Shown in pieces: positions 1 to 6,052 of a stretch of DNA of 30,765 nt. Under the pieces are notes generated by a model. That model did not search any database, was not told the DNA's origin, and saw only the letters and a list, made by a program, of their open reading frames with translations. Both the position numbers and the translations under genes were made by a program. Source of the stretch: a virus; the IMG/VR virus record IMGVR_UViG_3300031873_000028, positions 1 to 30,765 of that record, one strand, 5' to 3'. Numbering within the stretch: position 1 is the first letter of the stretch; each line of letters starts with the position of its first letter.

Positions 1-1
1 C

Positions 2-541
2 AGCCCTTAGCGGCTATTCATCTACTACAACGAACGGGTCATGGAGGGCTCGGTCAACGAGGACGCTGGAGCGGAAATCCGCGACGGTATGAAGTCGATC
101 TCAGTTCGCGGTGTTTGCCCTGAAACGATGTGGCCGTACGCTGTCTCCAAGTTCAGCACCAAGCCCCCGAAAAAGTGTTTCACCGCGGCTCTGCGGCATC
201 AGGCCCTTCAATACATGCGTGTCGGTCAGACGCTGGACCAACTGAAGGGTTGTCTCGCGGACGGATTTCCGTTCGTGTTTGGTTTCACGGTTTTCGATAG
301 CTTCGAGTCTGACAGGGTGGCGAAGACAGGCATGATGCCTATGCCGAAGAAGACCGAGCAGAATCTCGGCGGTCACGCTGTCATGGCGGTCGGCTATTCC
401 GAAGCGAAGAAGCGATTCCTCGTTCGTAACTCCTGGGGAACCGATTGGGCTCTCAAGGGCTACTTTTGGATGCCGTACGCGTACATGACATCGTCAGACC
501 TCGCGGACGACTTCTGGACATTGCGCACAGTAGAAGCCTAG
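2..541 (+). CDS. Papain-like (C1A) cysteine peptidase, 3' part of gene, in-frame amber at 8-10
   Basis: The reading frame from base 2 to the TAG at 539-541 encodes the C-terminal half of a C1A papain-fold peptidase. Counting from the ATG at 41, GGHAVMAVGY carries the catalytic His (about residue 112) and RNSWGTDW the catalytic Asn (about 130). The catalytic Cys would lie upstream of the window. The frame before the ATG reads RLFIYYNERV, which matches the usual family stretch (S)RLFIYYNER, so the ATG at 41 is probably not the native start; it also lacks a Shine-Dalgarno sequence. A TAG at 8-10 sits where the family normally has Ser (one base from TCG). The gene is therefore cut by the window edge and possibly broken by a nonsense change. 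Its stop codon overlaps that of the convergent gene in a shared CTAG. Role unknown: lysis, entry or virion maturation are possible. Confidence 0.75.
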
Positions 542-882
542 TTCTTCTTGAAGCACGCAAGTAGGGCGTCGCAGTCCTTCGCTTTGGCCACACACTCGGA
601 GTGAAGGTCAAACGTTGAATCCTGGCTGCGACAAACGTCTTCGCAGTGCTTCCCATTAGGCGTGTCTTTGCCGCTCGCGCCTTTGCATTGAAGTAGGCGT
701 TGATTGCGGCACGAGGCTTCGCACATGTCTGCAGCAGGACCCGCGTCATCCGAAATGACCGGAGGCGGGTTCGGCGGTGGAGTGTTGGAGCACGTACCTC
801 CTAGCGCGGACAGCGCGAAGAAGGTCAGCCCGAGATAACCGGCACGCCGTCGAAGACCCAGAAGTCGTGTGCGTACGCCCAT
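538..882 (-). CDS. Cys-rich probable lipoprotein or secreted protein
   Basis: This 114-residue protein has a basic N-terminus (RLLGLRRR), a hydrophobic stretch (YLGLTFFALSAL) and then GGTC, a weak lipobox with Cys near residue 31. A Pro/Asp-rich linker follows. The C-terminal domain has Cys pairs spaced CxxxC (CEASC, CEDVC) and more Cys near the end, suggesting disulphides outside the cytoplasm. I chose the ATG at 882 over the one at 897 because GGGAG lies 8 bases upstream of it. The gene overlaps the 3' end of the minus-strand peptidase gene by about 55 bases, so it is the last gene of the lysis block. Its stop overlaps the stop of the convergent plus-strand gene. Function unknown; a spanin-like or superinfection-exclusion lipoprotein is possible. 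The Thr before the Cys makes lipidation uncertain. Confidence 0.6.
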   Translation of the reverse strand: MGVRTRLLGLRRRAGYLGLTFFALSALGGTCSNTPPPNPPPVISDDAGPAADMCEASCRNQRLLQCKGASGKDTPNGKHCEDVCRSQDSTFDLHSECVAKAKDCDALLACFKKN

Positions 883-1589
883 GTGATGAACTCCCATGAA
901 ATTTTAGCGAGGCCGCCTTCACCCCAGTTGGTGTCCCAAGAATTCGCTTCAATGGCGTAGTCGGCGGTGTAGCCAACCAAGCAGCGCATGTGCGAACCCA
1001 GCCAAGGGCCTGTAGGAGGCCCCATGACCCCGCCTGAGTACTTCTCGTAGCCATCATCGATGGGCGAACCCCAGATGACCGGGCGGTCTTGGCTGAGCGC
1101 CTGCTTGATGCCCGCGATGAGTTCGTTCTGAACGCCGAAGAGCCGGTAGTAGCTCGTGATCAGCTTCTGGTCGAAGGCCGCAGTGTAGACGTCCGGAAGC
1201 GGCTGATTCAGCACCTGCGCTTCGATAAAGGGCCAATCACCCTCATCGCAAAAGCCTGCATCTGTAAGCGTTTGGAGCGCGATGCGGGGAATGCACCCGT
1301 TGTCACTGAAGCCGCGTCCCTGCTCTTTAAGCGTATTCCAGTACCCAAAAAGCACCGAAAGCCAGGCCGCCTTGGGGGCGTTTCTGGCTTTCAGGAAGAC
1401 TTTCACGGCTTGGGCGATGGACTGCCACACGCATGTGTTGGTCCCGCCTTGGTTGTGGATTTCGACGAGGGACACGAGCTTCGTGTACTCGTCGGGAACA
1501 GGCCCTGCAGCTCCAAGAAGCTGCTCAGCGGAGTAGTCTTTGCTGCTAGGGGGTGAGGGCAACAGGCCCTTTTTGAATTGTCCCGTCAT
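825..1589 (-). CDS. Papain-like (C1A) cysteine peptidase
   Basis: This 254-residue peptidase appears complete. The nucleophile motif is NQGGTNTCVWQS (Cys53, with the preceding Gln likely the oxyanion residue), the His motif is GSHMRCLVGY and the Asn motif is EANSWDTNWGEGG. All three catalytic elements of the papain fold are present in order. No signal peptide is evident, so it is cytoplasmic unless released by a holin. It overlaps the upstream transglycosylase-like gene by 44 bases and is followed by a Cys-rich lipoprotein gene. In this lysis-type operon it could cleave peptidoglycan cross-links or host envelope proteins; that role is inferred from context only. It is the second C1A peptidase in the window, facing the plus-strand one. 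Confidence 0.82.
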   Translation of the reverse strand: MTGQFKKGLLPSPPSSKDYSAEQLLGAAGPVPDEYTKLVSLVEIHNQGGTNTCVWQSIAQAVKVFLKARNAPKAAWLSVLFGYWNTLKEQGRGFSDNGCIPRIALQTLTDAGFCDEGDWPFIEAQVLNQPLPDVYTAAFDQKLITSYYRLFGVQNELIAGIKQALSQDRPVIWGSPIDDGYEKYSGGVMGPPTGPWLGSHMRCLVGYTADYAIEANSWDTNWGEGGLAKISWEFITWAYAHDFWVFDGVPVISG

Positions 1590-2169
1590 CGGTCGTCGAG
1601 ACTACCACCGGTTCGGTCGACTCGGCATAGAACTTGGCAAAACCAGGCTTGTGAGACAAGCGAATCTTGTTTTGCGCGAGTGACCACGTGAAGTAGCGGT
1701 ACTGGTTTGTCGCGCCCCGGCTGGTGAGCGACGGGCTTCCAGTGGCGTAACCTTGGAAGAGGGATTTTATCTCCCAGACACCCTTGTACCACGTGAGAAC
1801 GTTGAGTCCGAGTCGTGCTGCGAGAGCATCATCGGAACAAATATCCTTTTCGGAGTATTTCATCCGACCCGGACCATTAATCAGCTGGAAAGTGGAGATC
1901 GACCTACCTCCGTCACCCTTTCGACGGCAATCGCGGACTGCTTGATCGAAGTCTGACTCGTTCCGAGCGATGGCGACCAAAGCGATAGCAGAGGCCTCCT
2001 TTGCCGCAGGACCGTCGAAGGGTAGTTCTACGATCGGAGAATCAACAGCGGCGTTGATACCCTGTGCGATTGCTTCGTACGTCGCCATCTGCGCCGAATC
2101 AGGTTTCGGTCGCGCATTTGCCGGCATAAGGGCAATCATCACGCCCATAATCAGTTTGATGAGGCTCAT
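1546..2169 (-). CDS. Secreted lysozyme-like / lytic transglycosylase-like protein (candidate endolysin)
   Basis: This 207-residue protein starts with a hydrophobic segment (MSLIKLIMGVMIALMPANA) that looks like a signal peptide cleaved after Ala-Asn-Ala. The core contains ALVAIARNESDFDQ, where the Glu resembles the SLT-type catalytic Glu, and later GGRSISTFQL, resembling the G-x-S-x-G-x-x-Q motif of soluble lytic transglycosylases. The aromatic stretch GATNQYRYFTW follows. It likely cleaves the peptidoglycan glycan strand in the periplasm. The gene follows a TTGACAAT box and its ATG lies in a potential hairpin at 2163-2195. It overlaps the downstream peptidase gene by 44 bases. The call rests on motif resemblance, so a degenerate or different lysozyme fold is possible. 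Confidence 0.62.
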   Translation of the reverse strand: MSLIKLIMGVMIALMPANARPKPDSAQMATYEAIAQGINAAVDSPIVELPFDGPAAKEASAIALVAIARNESDFDQAVRDCRRKGDGGRSISTFQLINGPGRMKYSEKDICSDDALAARLGLNVLTWYKGVWEIKSLFQGYATGSPSLTSRGATNQYRYFTWSLAQNKIRLSHKPGFAKFYAESTEPVVVSTTDDGTIQKGPVALTP

Positions 2170-2195
2170 GGGGCGAATTGGTGCCCCATTCAGCC
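2163..2195 (-). promoter_or_regulatory. Hairpin enclosing the start codon of the transglycosylase-like gene
   Basis: On the plus strand ATGGGG (2168-2173) pairs with CCCCAT (2184-2189), and GGCT (2163-2166) pairs with AGCC (2192-2195) across a small internal loop. On the minus-strand mRNA the start codon (2169-2167) falls at the base of the inner stem. This could limit translation initiation of a lytic enzyme. No clear Shine-Dalgarno sequence is visible outside the stem. Confidence 0.4.
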
Positions 2196-2198
2196 AGG

Positions 2199-2206
2199 AT
2201 TGTCAA
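2199..2206 (-). promoter_or_regulatory. TTGACAAT promoter-like box (minus strand)
   Basis: The minus strand reads TTGACAATCCT here, an 11-mer also present at 5140 and 17005. It directly precedes the transglycosylase-like gene. TTGACA matches the sigma70 -35 consensus, but no convincing -10 follows at 16-18 bases. The box overlaps the U-tract of the upstream terminator. Confidence 0.5.
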
Positions 2207-2240
2207 ATAAAACCAGCCCAGCACGATCTTGCTGAGCTGG
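2205..2240 (-). terminator. Intrinsic terminator after the holin/lipoprotein pair
   Basis: CCAGCCCAGCA (2213-2223) and TGCTGAGCTGG (2230-2240) form an 11-bp stem with one G·U pair and a 6-base loop. On the minus-strand transcript the stem is followed by UUUUAUUU (2212-2205). This is a good rho-independent terminator for the transcript of 2915-2278. Confidence 0.75.
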
Positions 2241-2277
2241 TCGAACTTGTGGAATTTTAGGGGAAACCCCGAGAGAT

Positions 2278-2610
2278 CTACTTGGAAGCGTCGGGGGCGA
2301 CTACCGCGCCTTTGCTTGCGGCAGCGTCTGCAACGACAGCAACGCCGGCATCAGCAGCGGCCGGCTTCTTGCGACCCCCAAGAATCAGGTTGATGAAGGG
2401 CTTCAGCTCCTCCTCTTTGGCGCAGACCTCATTGGCTGGACCACTCGGACTGACATCCCGAACCAACACGCAAGCGGTGTCGGCTAGCGTGACCGTGTCC
2501 TTGGCGGTTTTGATGTCCTGTTGCTTGTTCCCTGAACAAGCCAGAGTCAACATCGACATCAGGGTCATGGAAAGTACGCCAGCAAGCGCGCCCGCTACGA
2601 AAGACTTCAT
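2278..2610 (-). CDS. Lipoprotein, candidate outer-membrane spanin
   Basis: This 110-residue protein has a lipoprotein signal peptide: MKSFVAG, a hydrophobic run, then LTLAC with Cys25 in a good lipobox context. The mature part is short, with an Ala/Asp/Val-rich tail (DAGVAVVADAA). It overlaps the upstream holin-like gene by four bases (ATGA), implying translational coupling. A small lipoprotein beside a holin fits an Rz1-like o-spanin, but it is not Pro-rich as many Rz1 proteins are, and no separate i-spanin was identified. A terminator lies 40 bases downstream. Confidence 0.6.
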   Translation of the reverse strand: MKSFVAGALAGVLSMTLMSMLTLACSGNKQQDIKTAKDTVTLADTACVLVRDVSPSGPANEVCAKEEELKPFINLILGGRKKPAAADAGVAVVADAAASKGAVVAPDASK

Positions 2611-2915
2611 GACTTCTTCTCCTCTGTGGTTGCGGTAGGTGCAACCTTCGGTGTAGTTGGGGACGCGTTCAGCGCTTTGGCCGTCACGTAATCCCGGACG
2701 TGGACAATGACGCTGACAAGATCAATTCCGAACGCGCGGAACAGAATGTTGATGGCCAGCGCGGCTTTCGGATTTTTCTTGGCGGCGTCTACCCAAGCTT
2801 GCGGTCCCTTGAGGAGCAGCAGCAGGTTTACCACCACAGAAACAGCCATCCAGACACTGATCCCTCCGATAAGAGATCCGTGTTGGCTGAAGAACTGCCG
2901 GATGAATTGTTCCAT
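2607..2915 (-). CDS. Holin-like membrane protein
   Basis: This 102-residue protein has a strong transmembrane segment at about residues 14-36 (SLIGGISVWMAVSVVVNLLL), a Lys-rich linker, and a second hydrophobic stretch at about 50-70 (LAINILFRAFGIDLVSVIVHV). The C-terminus is hydrophilic and charged, ending EEKKS. Size, two hydrophobic segments, charged tail and position at the head of a minus-strand lysis block support a holin, which would permeabilise the inner membrane. The sequence AAGGA.GCC precedes the start, a plausible ribosome binding site. It could instead be an antiholin or an unrelated small membrane protein. Confidence 0.55.
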   Translation of the reverse strand: MEQFIRQFFSQHGSLIGGISVWMAVSVVVNLLLLLKGPQAWVDAAKKNPKAALAINILFRAFGIDLVSVIVHVRDYVTAKALNASPTTPKVAPTATTEEKKS

Positions 2916-2986
2916 TGTGGCTTCCTTTCGCGCTCAATCTACACGCTCTTAGTCTAATCCGCGACACCGAGGTATACTGTGTTGGT

Positions 2987-3013
2987 CGTATAAACAACTC
3001 GATGCATTGTCAA
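2987..3013 (-). promoter_or_regulatory. Promoter of the minus-strand lysis block
   Basis: The minus strand carries TTGACA (3013-3008, within TTGACAAT) and a -10-like TATACG (2992-2987) at 15-base spacing. An alternative TACGAC sits at 17-base spacing. It lies about 75 bases ahead of the holin-like gene and diverges from the plus-strand gene at 3027. Confidence 0.5.
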
Positions 3014-3026
3014 AAGGGGTGAAAAA

Positions 3027-3233
3027 GTGGAGGTACGCTGCGCGGCATGTGGGAAGGACTTGGACAAGGGTTGCGAGGTTGTGAAGATCGATGTCGGTAA
3101 CCTTCGAGGGAAATCCCAAATATCAAACGCTGAATGCTGGGGTCTTCTCCATCGCAGTTGTTTCAACCGATCTATCGAATCACCCAAGGCTGCGATGGAC
3201 GAAATACGGCGTCTCGCCCGGAGTCCTTCTTGA
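3027..3233 (+). CDS. Small zinc-binding protein
   Basis: This 68-residue protein starts at GTG, preceded by AGGGG seven bases upstream. CAACGK near the N-terminus and LHRSC in the middle form a CxxC...HxxC pattern consistent with one structural zinc. No enzymatic motif is visible. It is the first plus-strand gene after the divergent lysis block, and its stop overlaps the TTG start of the next gene. The likely role is as a small regulator or adaptor; the function is unknown. Confidence 0.6.
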   Translation: MEVRCAACGKDLDKGCEVVKIDVGNLRGKSQISNAECWGLLHRSCFNRSIESPKAAMDEIRRLARSPS

Positions 3234-3436
3234 ATCGCACCCTGGAGCTGATACGAGAAGAGCTGGAACTGGAAGGGTACAACCCTGAGAGTCCTGAGTT
3301 CGATCGGATATTCTTGGCGCGAAAAGTCCTGAAGTGCCAAGAAATGCAACACGTGAAGGACTGCGCCAGCTGTCGCGCTTTCATTGACTGCGACCTCGCG
3401 CGGCAGCACATGATGAACGTCAAGTTCGGAGGATGA
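3230..3436 (+). CDS. Small Cys-containing protein of unknown function
   Basis: I start this gene at TTG 3230 because GGAG lies 6 bases upstream and the TTG overlaps the previous stop (TTGA). The 68-residue product has an acidic helical N-terminal half (ELIREELELEGY) and a Cys-rich C-terminal half (LKCQEMQHVKDCASCRAFIDC) that could bind a metal. An upstream ATG in the same frame (3134) lies fully inside the previous gene and lacks a ribosome binding site. The stop overlaps the first of three tandem ATG codons of the KH-domain gene. Function unknown. Confidence 0.55.
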   Translation: MNRTLELIREELELEGYNPESPEFDRIFLARKVLKCQEMQHVKDCASCRAFIDCDLARQHMMNVKFGG

Positions 3437-3438
3437 TG

Positions 3439-3792
3439 ATGACGACGGATGAGGTGCAGCAGCCTGCCGATTCGGCGCCGCTTGCTGATAGCGACCCTTT
3501 ACAAGAGTGGGATCTCTTGACTGAGATTGTGCTGGCCTTGGTTAGCCAACCAGGAAAAGTGTTTGTGGAAGGCCAAGAGGAAGAAAACACCTCGCACTTC
3601 TTGATTCACGTGGCACCAGAAGACTTGGGAAAAGTGATCGGGAGAAATGGAGAAACGGTTTCTACCATTCGAAAGTTGATCGGCCGGGTGTCGGCTGCTC
3701 GCGGCCGTAAAACCTTCATTCATATCGCCGAACCAGGCAAGCCGTTTCGGAAGCCCCCTCTACGACAAGATCGGCGAAATGTCGCAGCATGA
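3439..3792 (+). CDS. KH-domain RNA-binding protein (KhpA/YlqC-like)
   Basis: This protein of about 117 residues contains a single KH domain. The segment HVAPEDLGKVIGRNGETVST includes the GxxG RNA-binding loop as IGRNG (about residues 67-71), followed by a helix and FIHIAE as the last strand. The layout matches bacterial KhpA/YlqC proteins (about 75-80 residues), here with an extra acidic N-terminus and a basic Pro/Arg tail. KH proteins of this type bind single-stranded RNA and influence mRNA and sRNA fate. Three tandem ATGs follow GGAGG (3428-3432); the third (3439) has the best spacing. The gene sits among small regulators, so post-transcriptional control is a reasonable inference. Confidence 0.8.
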   Translation: MTTDEVQQPADSAPLADSDPLQEWDLLTEIVLALVSQPGKVFVEGQEEENTSHFLIHVAPEDLGKVIGRNGETVSTIRKLIGRVSAARGRKTFIHIAEPGKPFRKPPLRQDRRNVAA

Positions 3793-3875
3793 CATTTCTC
3801 ACCCTGCTTCTGATGGAGACTCCGCTTTTGGCGGGTGTCGGGTTGCTTTTCGCTGTCCGGCGCGGAGCGTCTAGG

Positions 3876-4409
3876 ATGGCACGGTCTAAGACCAAACTGA
3901 GCGTTCAATTGGATGTGGAGGTCTACAACCGTGTTCGTATCTGGGCTGACAAGAACGGCATGACGGTGTCGGAGTTCACGCGCAAGACTTTGATTGAGGC
4001 GATTCCACCAGAAGAAAACAAACGCTTCGACGACTCGGGCCAGAAAGAGAGTATTCTGGATCGGGCATTCGAAGAACTAGACAAAGCTGAAGACCCTTTC
4101 ACCGGAGTATTTTCCATGCCCCCTCGTACGCCTCAAGTCGGTGTTCCTACAGAAGCTGAACGAACACATCCCGCCCAGAGAGTGATTCGTTCATCGTTGA
4201 CCCAAGTGGCGTCTTCGGTTCCGCCCGGCCCTCACCCGTGCGTCCATCTCAGCGGCGTTGTTCCTCATCACCTGAAGGGCCAGTGCCAGGGCACCTGCAA
4301 TCAACAGCAGCAACGCGGAAAGCCCTGCTTTTGGGCTCCAACAACCGCACGAAGCTGTCAAATGTTCGAACCAAAAATGTCCGGTGAGCCTTTTAAGCAG
4401 GTTCGTTGA
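3876..4409 (+). CDS. Ribbon-helix-helix DNA-binding protein with Cys/His-rich tail
   Basis: Residues 1-43 (KLSVQLDVEVYNRVRIWADK, then NGMTVSEFTRKTLIEAI) match a ribbon-helix-helix fold: a beta strand, helix A, a turn and helix B, as in CopG/Arc-type repressors. The remaining 130 residues are Pro- and Cys/His-rich (HPCVHL, HHLKGQCQGTC, GKPC) and could bind metal. I chose ATG 3876, with GGAG upstream. An alternative ATG at 3789 overlaps the previous stop and would add a hydrophobic segment (TLLLMETPLLAGVGLLFAV), making a membrane-anchored form. Likely a phage transcriptional regulator. Confidence 0.55.
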   Translation: MARSKTKLSVQLDVEVYNRVRIWADKNGMTVSEFTRKTLIEAIPPEENKRFDDSGQKESILDRAFEELDKAEDPFTGVFSMPPRTPQVGVPTEAERTHPAQRVIRSSLTQVASSVPPGPHPCVHLSGVVPHHLKGQCQGTCNQQQQRGKPCFWAPTTARSCQMFEPKMSGEPFKQVR

Positions 4410-4434
4410 CAGGCTAAATCTCGACTGGTAGTTT
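4406..4434 (+). promoter_or_regulatory. Promoter candidate upstream of 4494 gene
   Basis: TTGACA (4406-4411) is followed after 17 bases by TAGTTT (4429-4434). The -35 is perfect and the -10 matches three of six consensus positions. It lacks the AAT extension of the recurring TTGACAAT box. It lies right after the preceding stop codon. Confidence 0.45.
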
Positions 4435-4493
4435 CCATCCCGAACATGGGTTTGCGAGAAGCTCTCGCATACGTTGTTCGCTAGGAGCTGATC

Positions 4494-5063
4494 ATGTCGA
4501 CACGTAAAATGAGTGTGGCGTCTGTCATCAAAAACGAGCTGAGCCCCTTCGGGCAAGGTCGGGTGATGCAGGCTGACCCCCGCGAAGTCCCCCTCACGGA
4601 TGTCACCGTTTCTTACGCGGTCATCAATCATCTGGAAAAGGTGATTGGTGCGCGTAAGAAGCAGTTGAAGCCGCATCTGATGTCGCAAGCCGAGACACAC
4701 GGTGAAACGACTGACAAAGGTGGAAGTTTGCTTGCGGTGGGTGAGGAAAAGATCGTCCGTGAACGGCGGCTCTCCTCCGAACCAAACGAGGACAAGCTGC
4801 GCGCTTTGCTCGAAACCAACGGCCTCGCGATTCTCGACTGCTTCGATGAAGTGAAGTCGGTGAAGCTTAATCCGAGCAAGTTGCAGTACTTGATCGATAT
4901 CGGGAAGCTGAAGAAGGAAGAGGTTGAGGGGTTGCGTGACGAGGTCTTCGCGTTGAAGGTTGACCCTGGACCGGAGCTGAAGGAGCTACTGCTCGCAGCG
5001 TGCGGTGCGGAGCCTGAAGACGTCGAAGACGAACGAGCCTCCCGCTCGCGTAAGCGACGCTGA
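4494..5063 (+). CDS. Conserved-looking protein of unknown function
   Basis: The 189-residue product is soluble and charged, with no domain I recognise. The middle is helical (YAVINHLEKVIGARKKQLKP), the C-terminal third is Lys/Glu-rich, and it ends in an Arg/Ser/Lys tail (SRSRKRR). The start is well supported by AGGAG five bases before the ATG. The gene stands alone between two promoter-like boxes. The basic tail could contact nucleic acid, but that is speculative. Confidence 0.6.
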   Translation: MSTRKMSVASVIKNELSPFGQGRVMQADPREVPLTDVTVSYAVINHLEKVIGARKKQLKPHLMSQAETHGETTDKGGSLLAVGEEKIVRERRLSSEPNEDKLRALLETNGLAILDCFDEVKSVKLNPSKLQYLIDIGKLKKEEVEGLRDEVFALKVDPGPELKELLLAACGAEPEDVEDERASRSRKRR

Positions 5064-5139
5064 GGGTGGTTGAGGCGGGGCGTCCTTGTCCTACGGGGCG
5101 AGGCGCTCCGACTCTCGTTCGCTAACCTGCGGTAACCTC

Positions 5140-5168
5140 TTGACAATCCTCTTTACTGGGTGATAGGC
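5140..5168 (+). promoter_or_regulatory. TTGACAAT promoter of the ATPase/VWA operon
   Basis: TTGACAATCCT starts at 5140. A weak -10, GATAGG or ATAGGC, follows at 16-17 bases (5162-5168). The start codon of the AAA+ gene lies about 27 bases further on. The 11-mer is shared with the boxes at 2206 (minus) and 17005. Confidence 0.55.
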
Positions 5169-5194
5169 TGACGCCTTTCCCTTCTGGGTCCTCC

Positions 5195-6052
5195 ATGCAA
5201 ATAGAGCGTTTAAGTGCGGATGAGTACGTAGCGAGAGAGGGTCTCGTCTACGTCGACACGCGCGAACTGCATCCGCTCTATGAGAAGCTCGCCTTTCGAG
5301 CGAACCTCATTCTGGTGGGTCCGAAGGGGGAGGGGAAGTCCCTCTCTGCGGCGGCCTTCTGTGCGAAGCACGGCTACCCGGTGATTACGTTCGACTGCTC
5401 GGAGGATGTCCGGCGGTCGCACCTCATTGGTACCTTCACTCTGCGCGGCAACGAGACTCCCTTCATCCTGGGGCCTTTAACGACGGCGTTCGAGGTGGCG
5501 AACGAGAAGGGTCACTGCGTCCTCATTCTGGAAGAGATCAACGCGCTGACTCCGCAAATGCAGAAGGTGTTGAATCCGATCGCTGATTGGCGGCAGGCGA
5601 TTGAGGTACCCGAAGCTAAACGCGTCTTTCGATTGAAGCCTGAAGCGAAGCTATGGATCGTTGGGACGATGAACACCGCGGTCTATGGCGGCGTCTACGC
5701 TCTCAACGAAGACTTGAAGAGTCGGTTCCGTATGGTTCCTATCGAGTACCCCAAGAAAGACGACGAGCGGAAGGTTCTTACGGAGGTGCTGCATCAGCGA
5801 AAGGTAGTCATCGAGAAAGGCGTCATGGACAAGCTACTGACGCTCGCGCAGGAATCGCGGCAAGGCTCGGTTGAGTATGCTTTCTCGACCCGCGACCTGG
5901 TGCAAATTCTCGAAGATGCGAACCTGATCGGAATCACGAAGGCACTTTGGATTGCTTCCGGGAAGTTCGAGGGGGCTGACCGCGTGATGATGGCCAAGAG
6001 GATCGAGTCTACGTTTGGGATTGCGGCGGCGCTGTTGACTGGGGCTCGGTGA
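5195..6052 (+). CDS. MoxR/CobS-like AAA+ ATPase
   Basis: This 285-residue AAA+ ATPase has Walker A GPKGEGKS (residues 42-49), Walker B LILEEIN (about 110-116) and sensor 1 GTMN (about 157-160), followed by an LKSRFRM arginine-finger region. This order is typical of the MoxR/CbbQ/CobS group, which remodel or insert metals into partner proteins. Its partner is usually a VWA protein, and one is encoded immediately downstream with a 1-base overlap (TGATG). CobS/CobT-like pairs occur in some large phages, where the function is not settled; a true cobalamin role is unlikely here because no other cobalamin genes are present. Confidence 0.85.
   Translation: MQIERLSADEYVAREGLVYVDTRELHPLYEKLAFRANLILVGPKGEGKSLSAAAFCAKHGYPVITFDCSEDVRRSHLIGTFTLRGNETPFILGPLTTAFEVANEKGHCVLILEEINALTPQMQKVLNPIADWRQAIEVPEAKRVFRLKPEAKLWIVGTMNTAVYGGVYALNEDLKSRFRMVPIEYPKKDDERKVLTEVLHQRKVVIEKGVMDKLLTLAQESRQGSVEYAFSTRDLVQILEDANLIGITKALWIASGKFEGADRVMMAKRIESTFGIAAALLTGAR

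Noticed and set aside
1089-1556. 155-codon plus-strand open frame
   Set aside because: It is opposite the minus-strand papain-like peptidase, whose catalytic residues are all readable.
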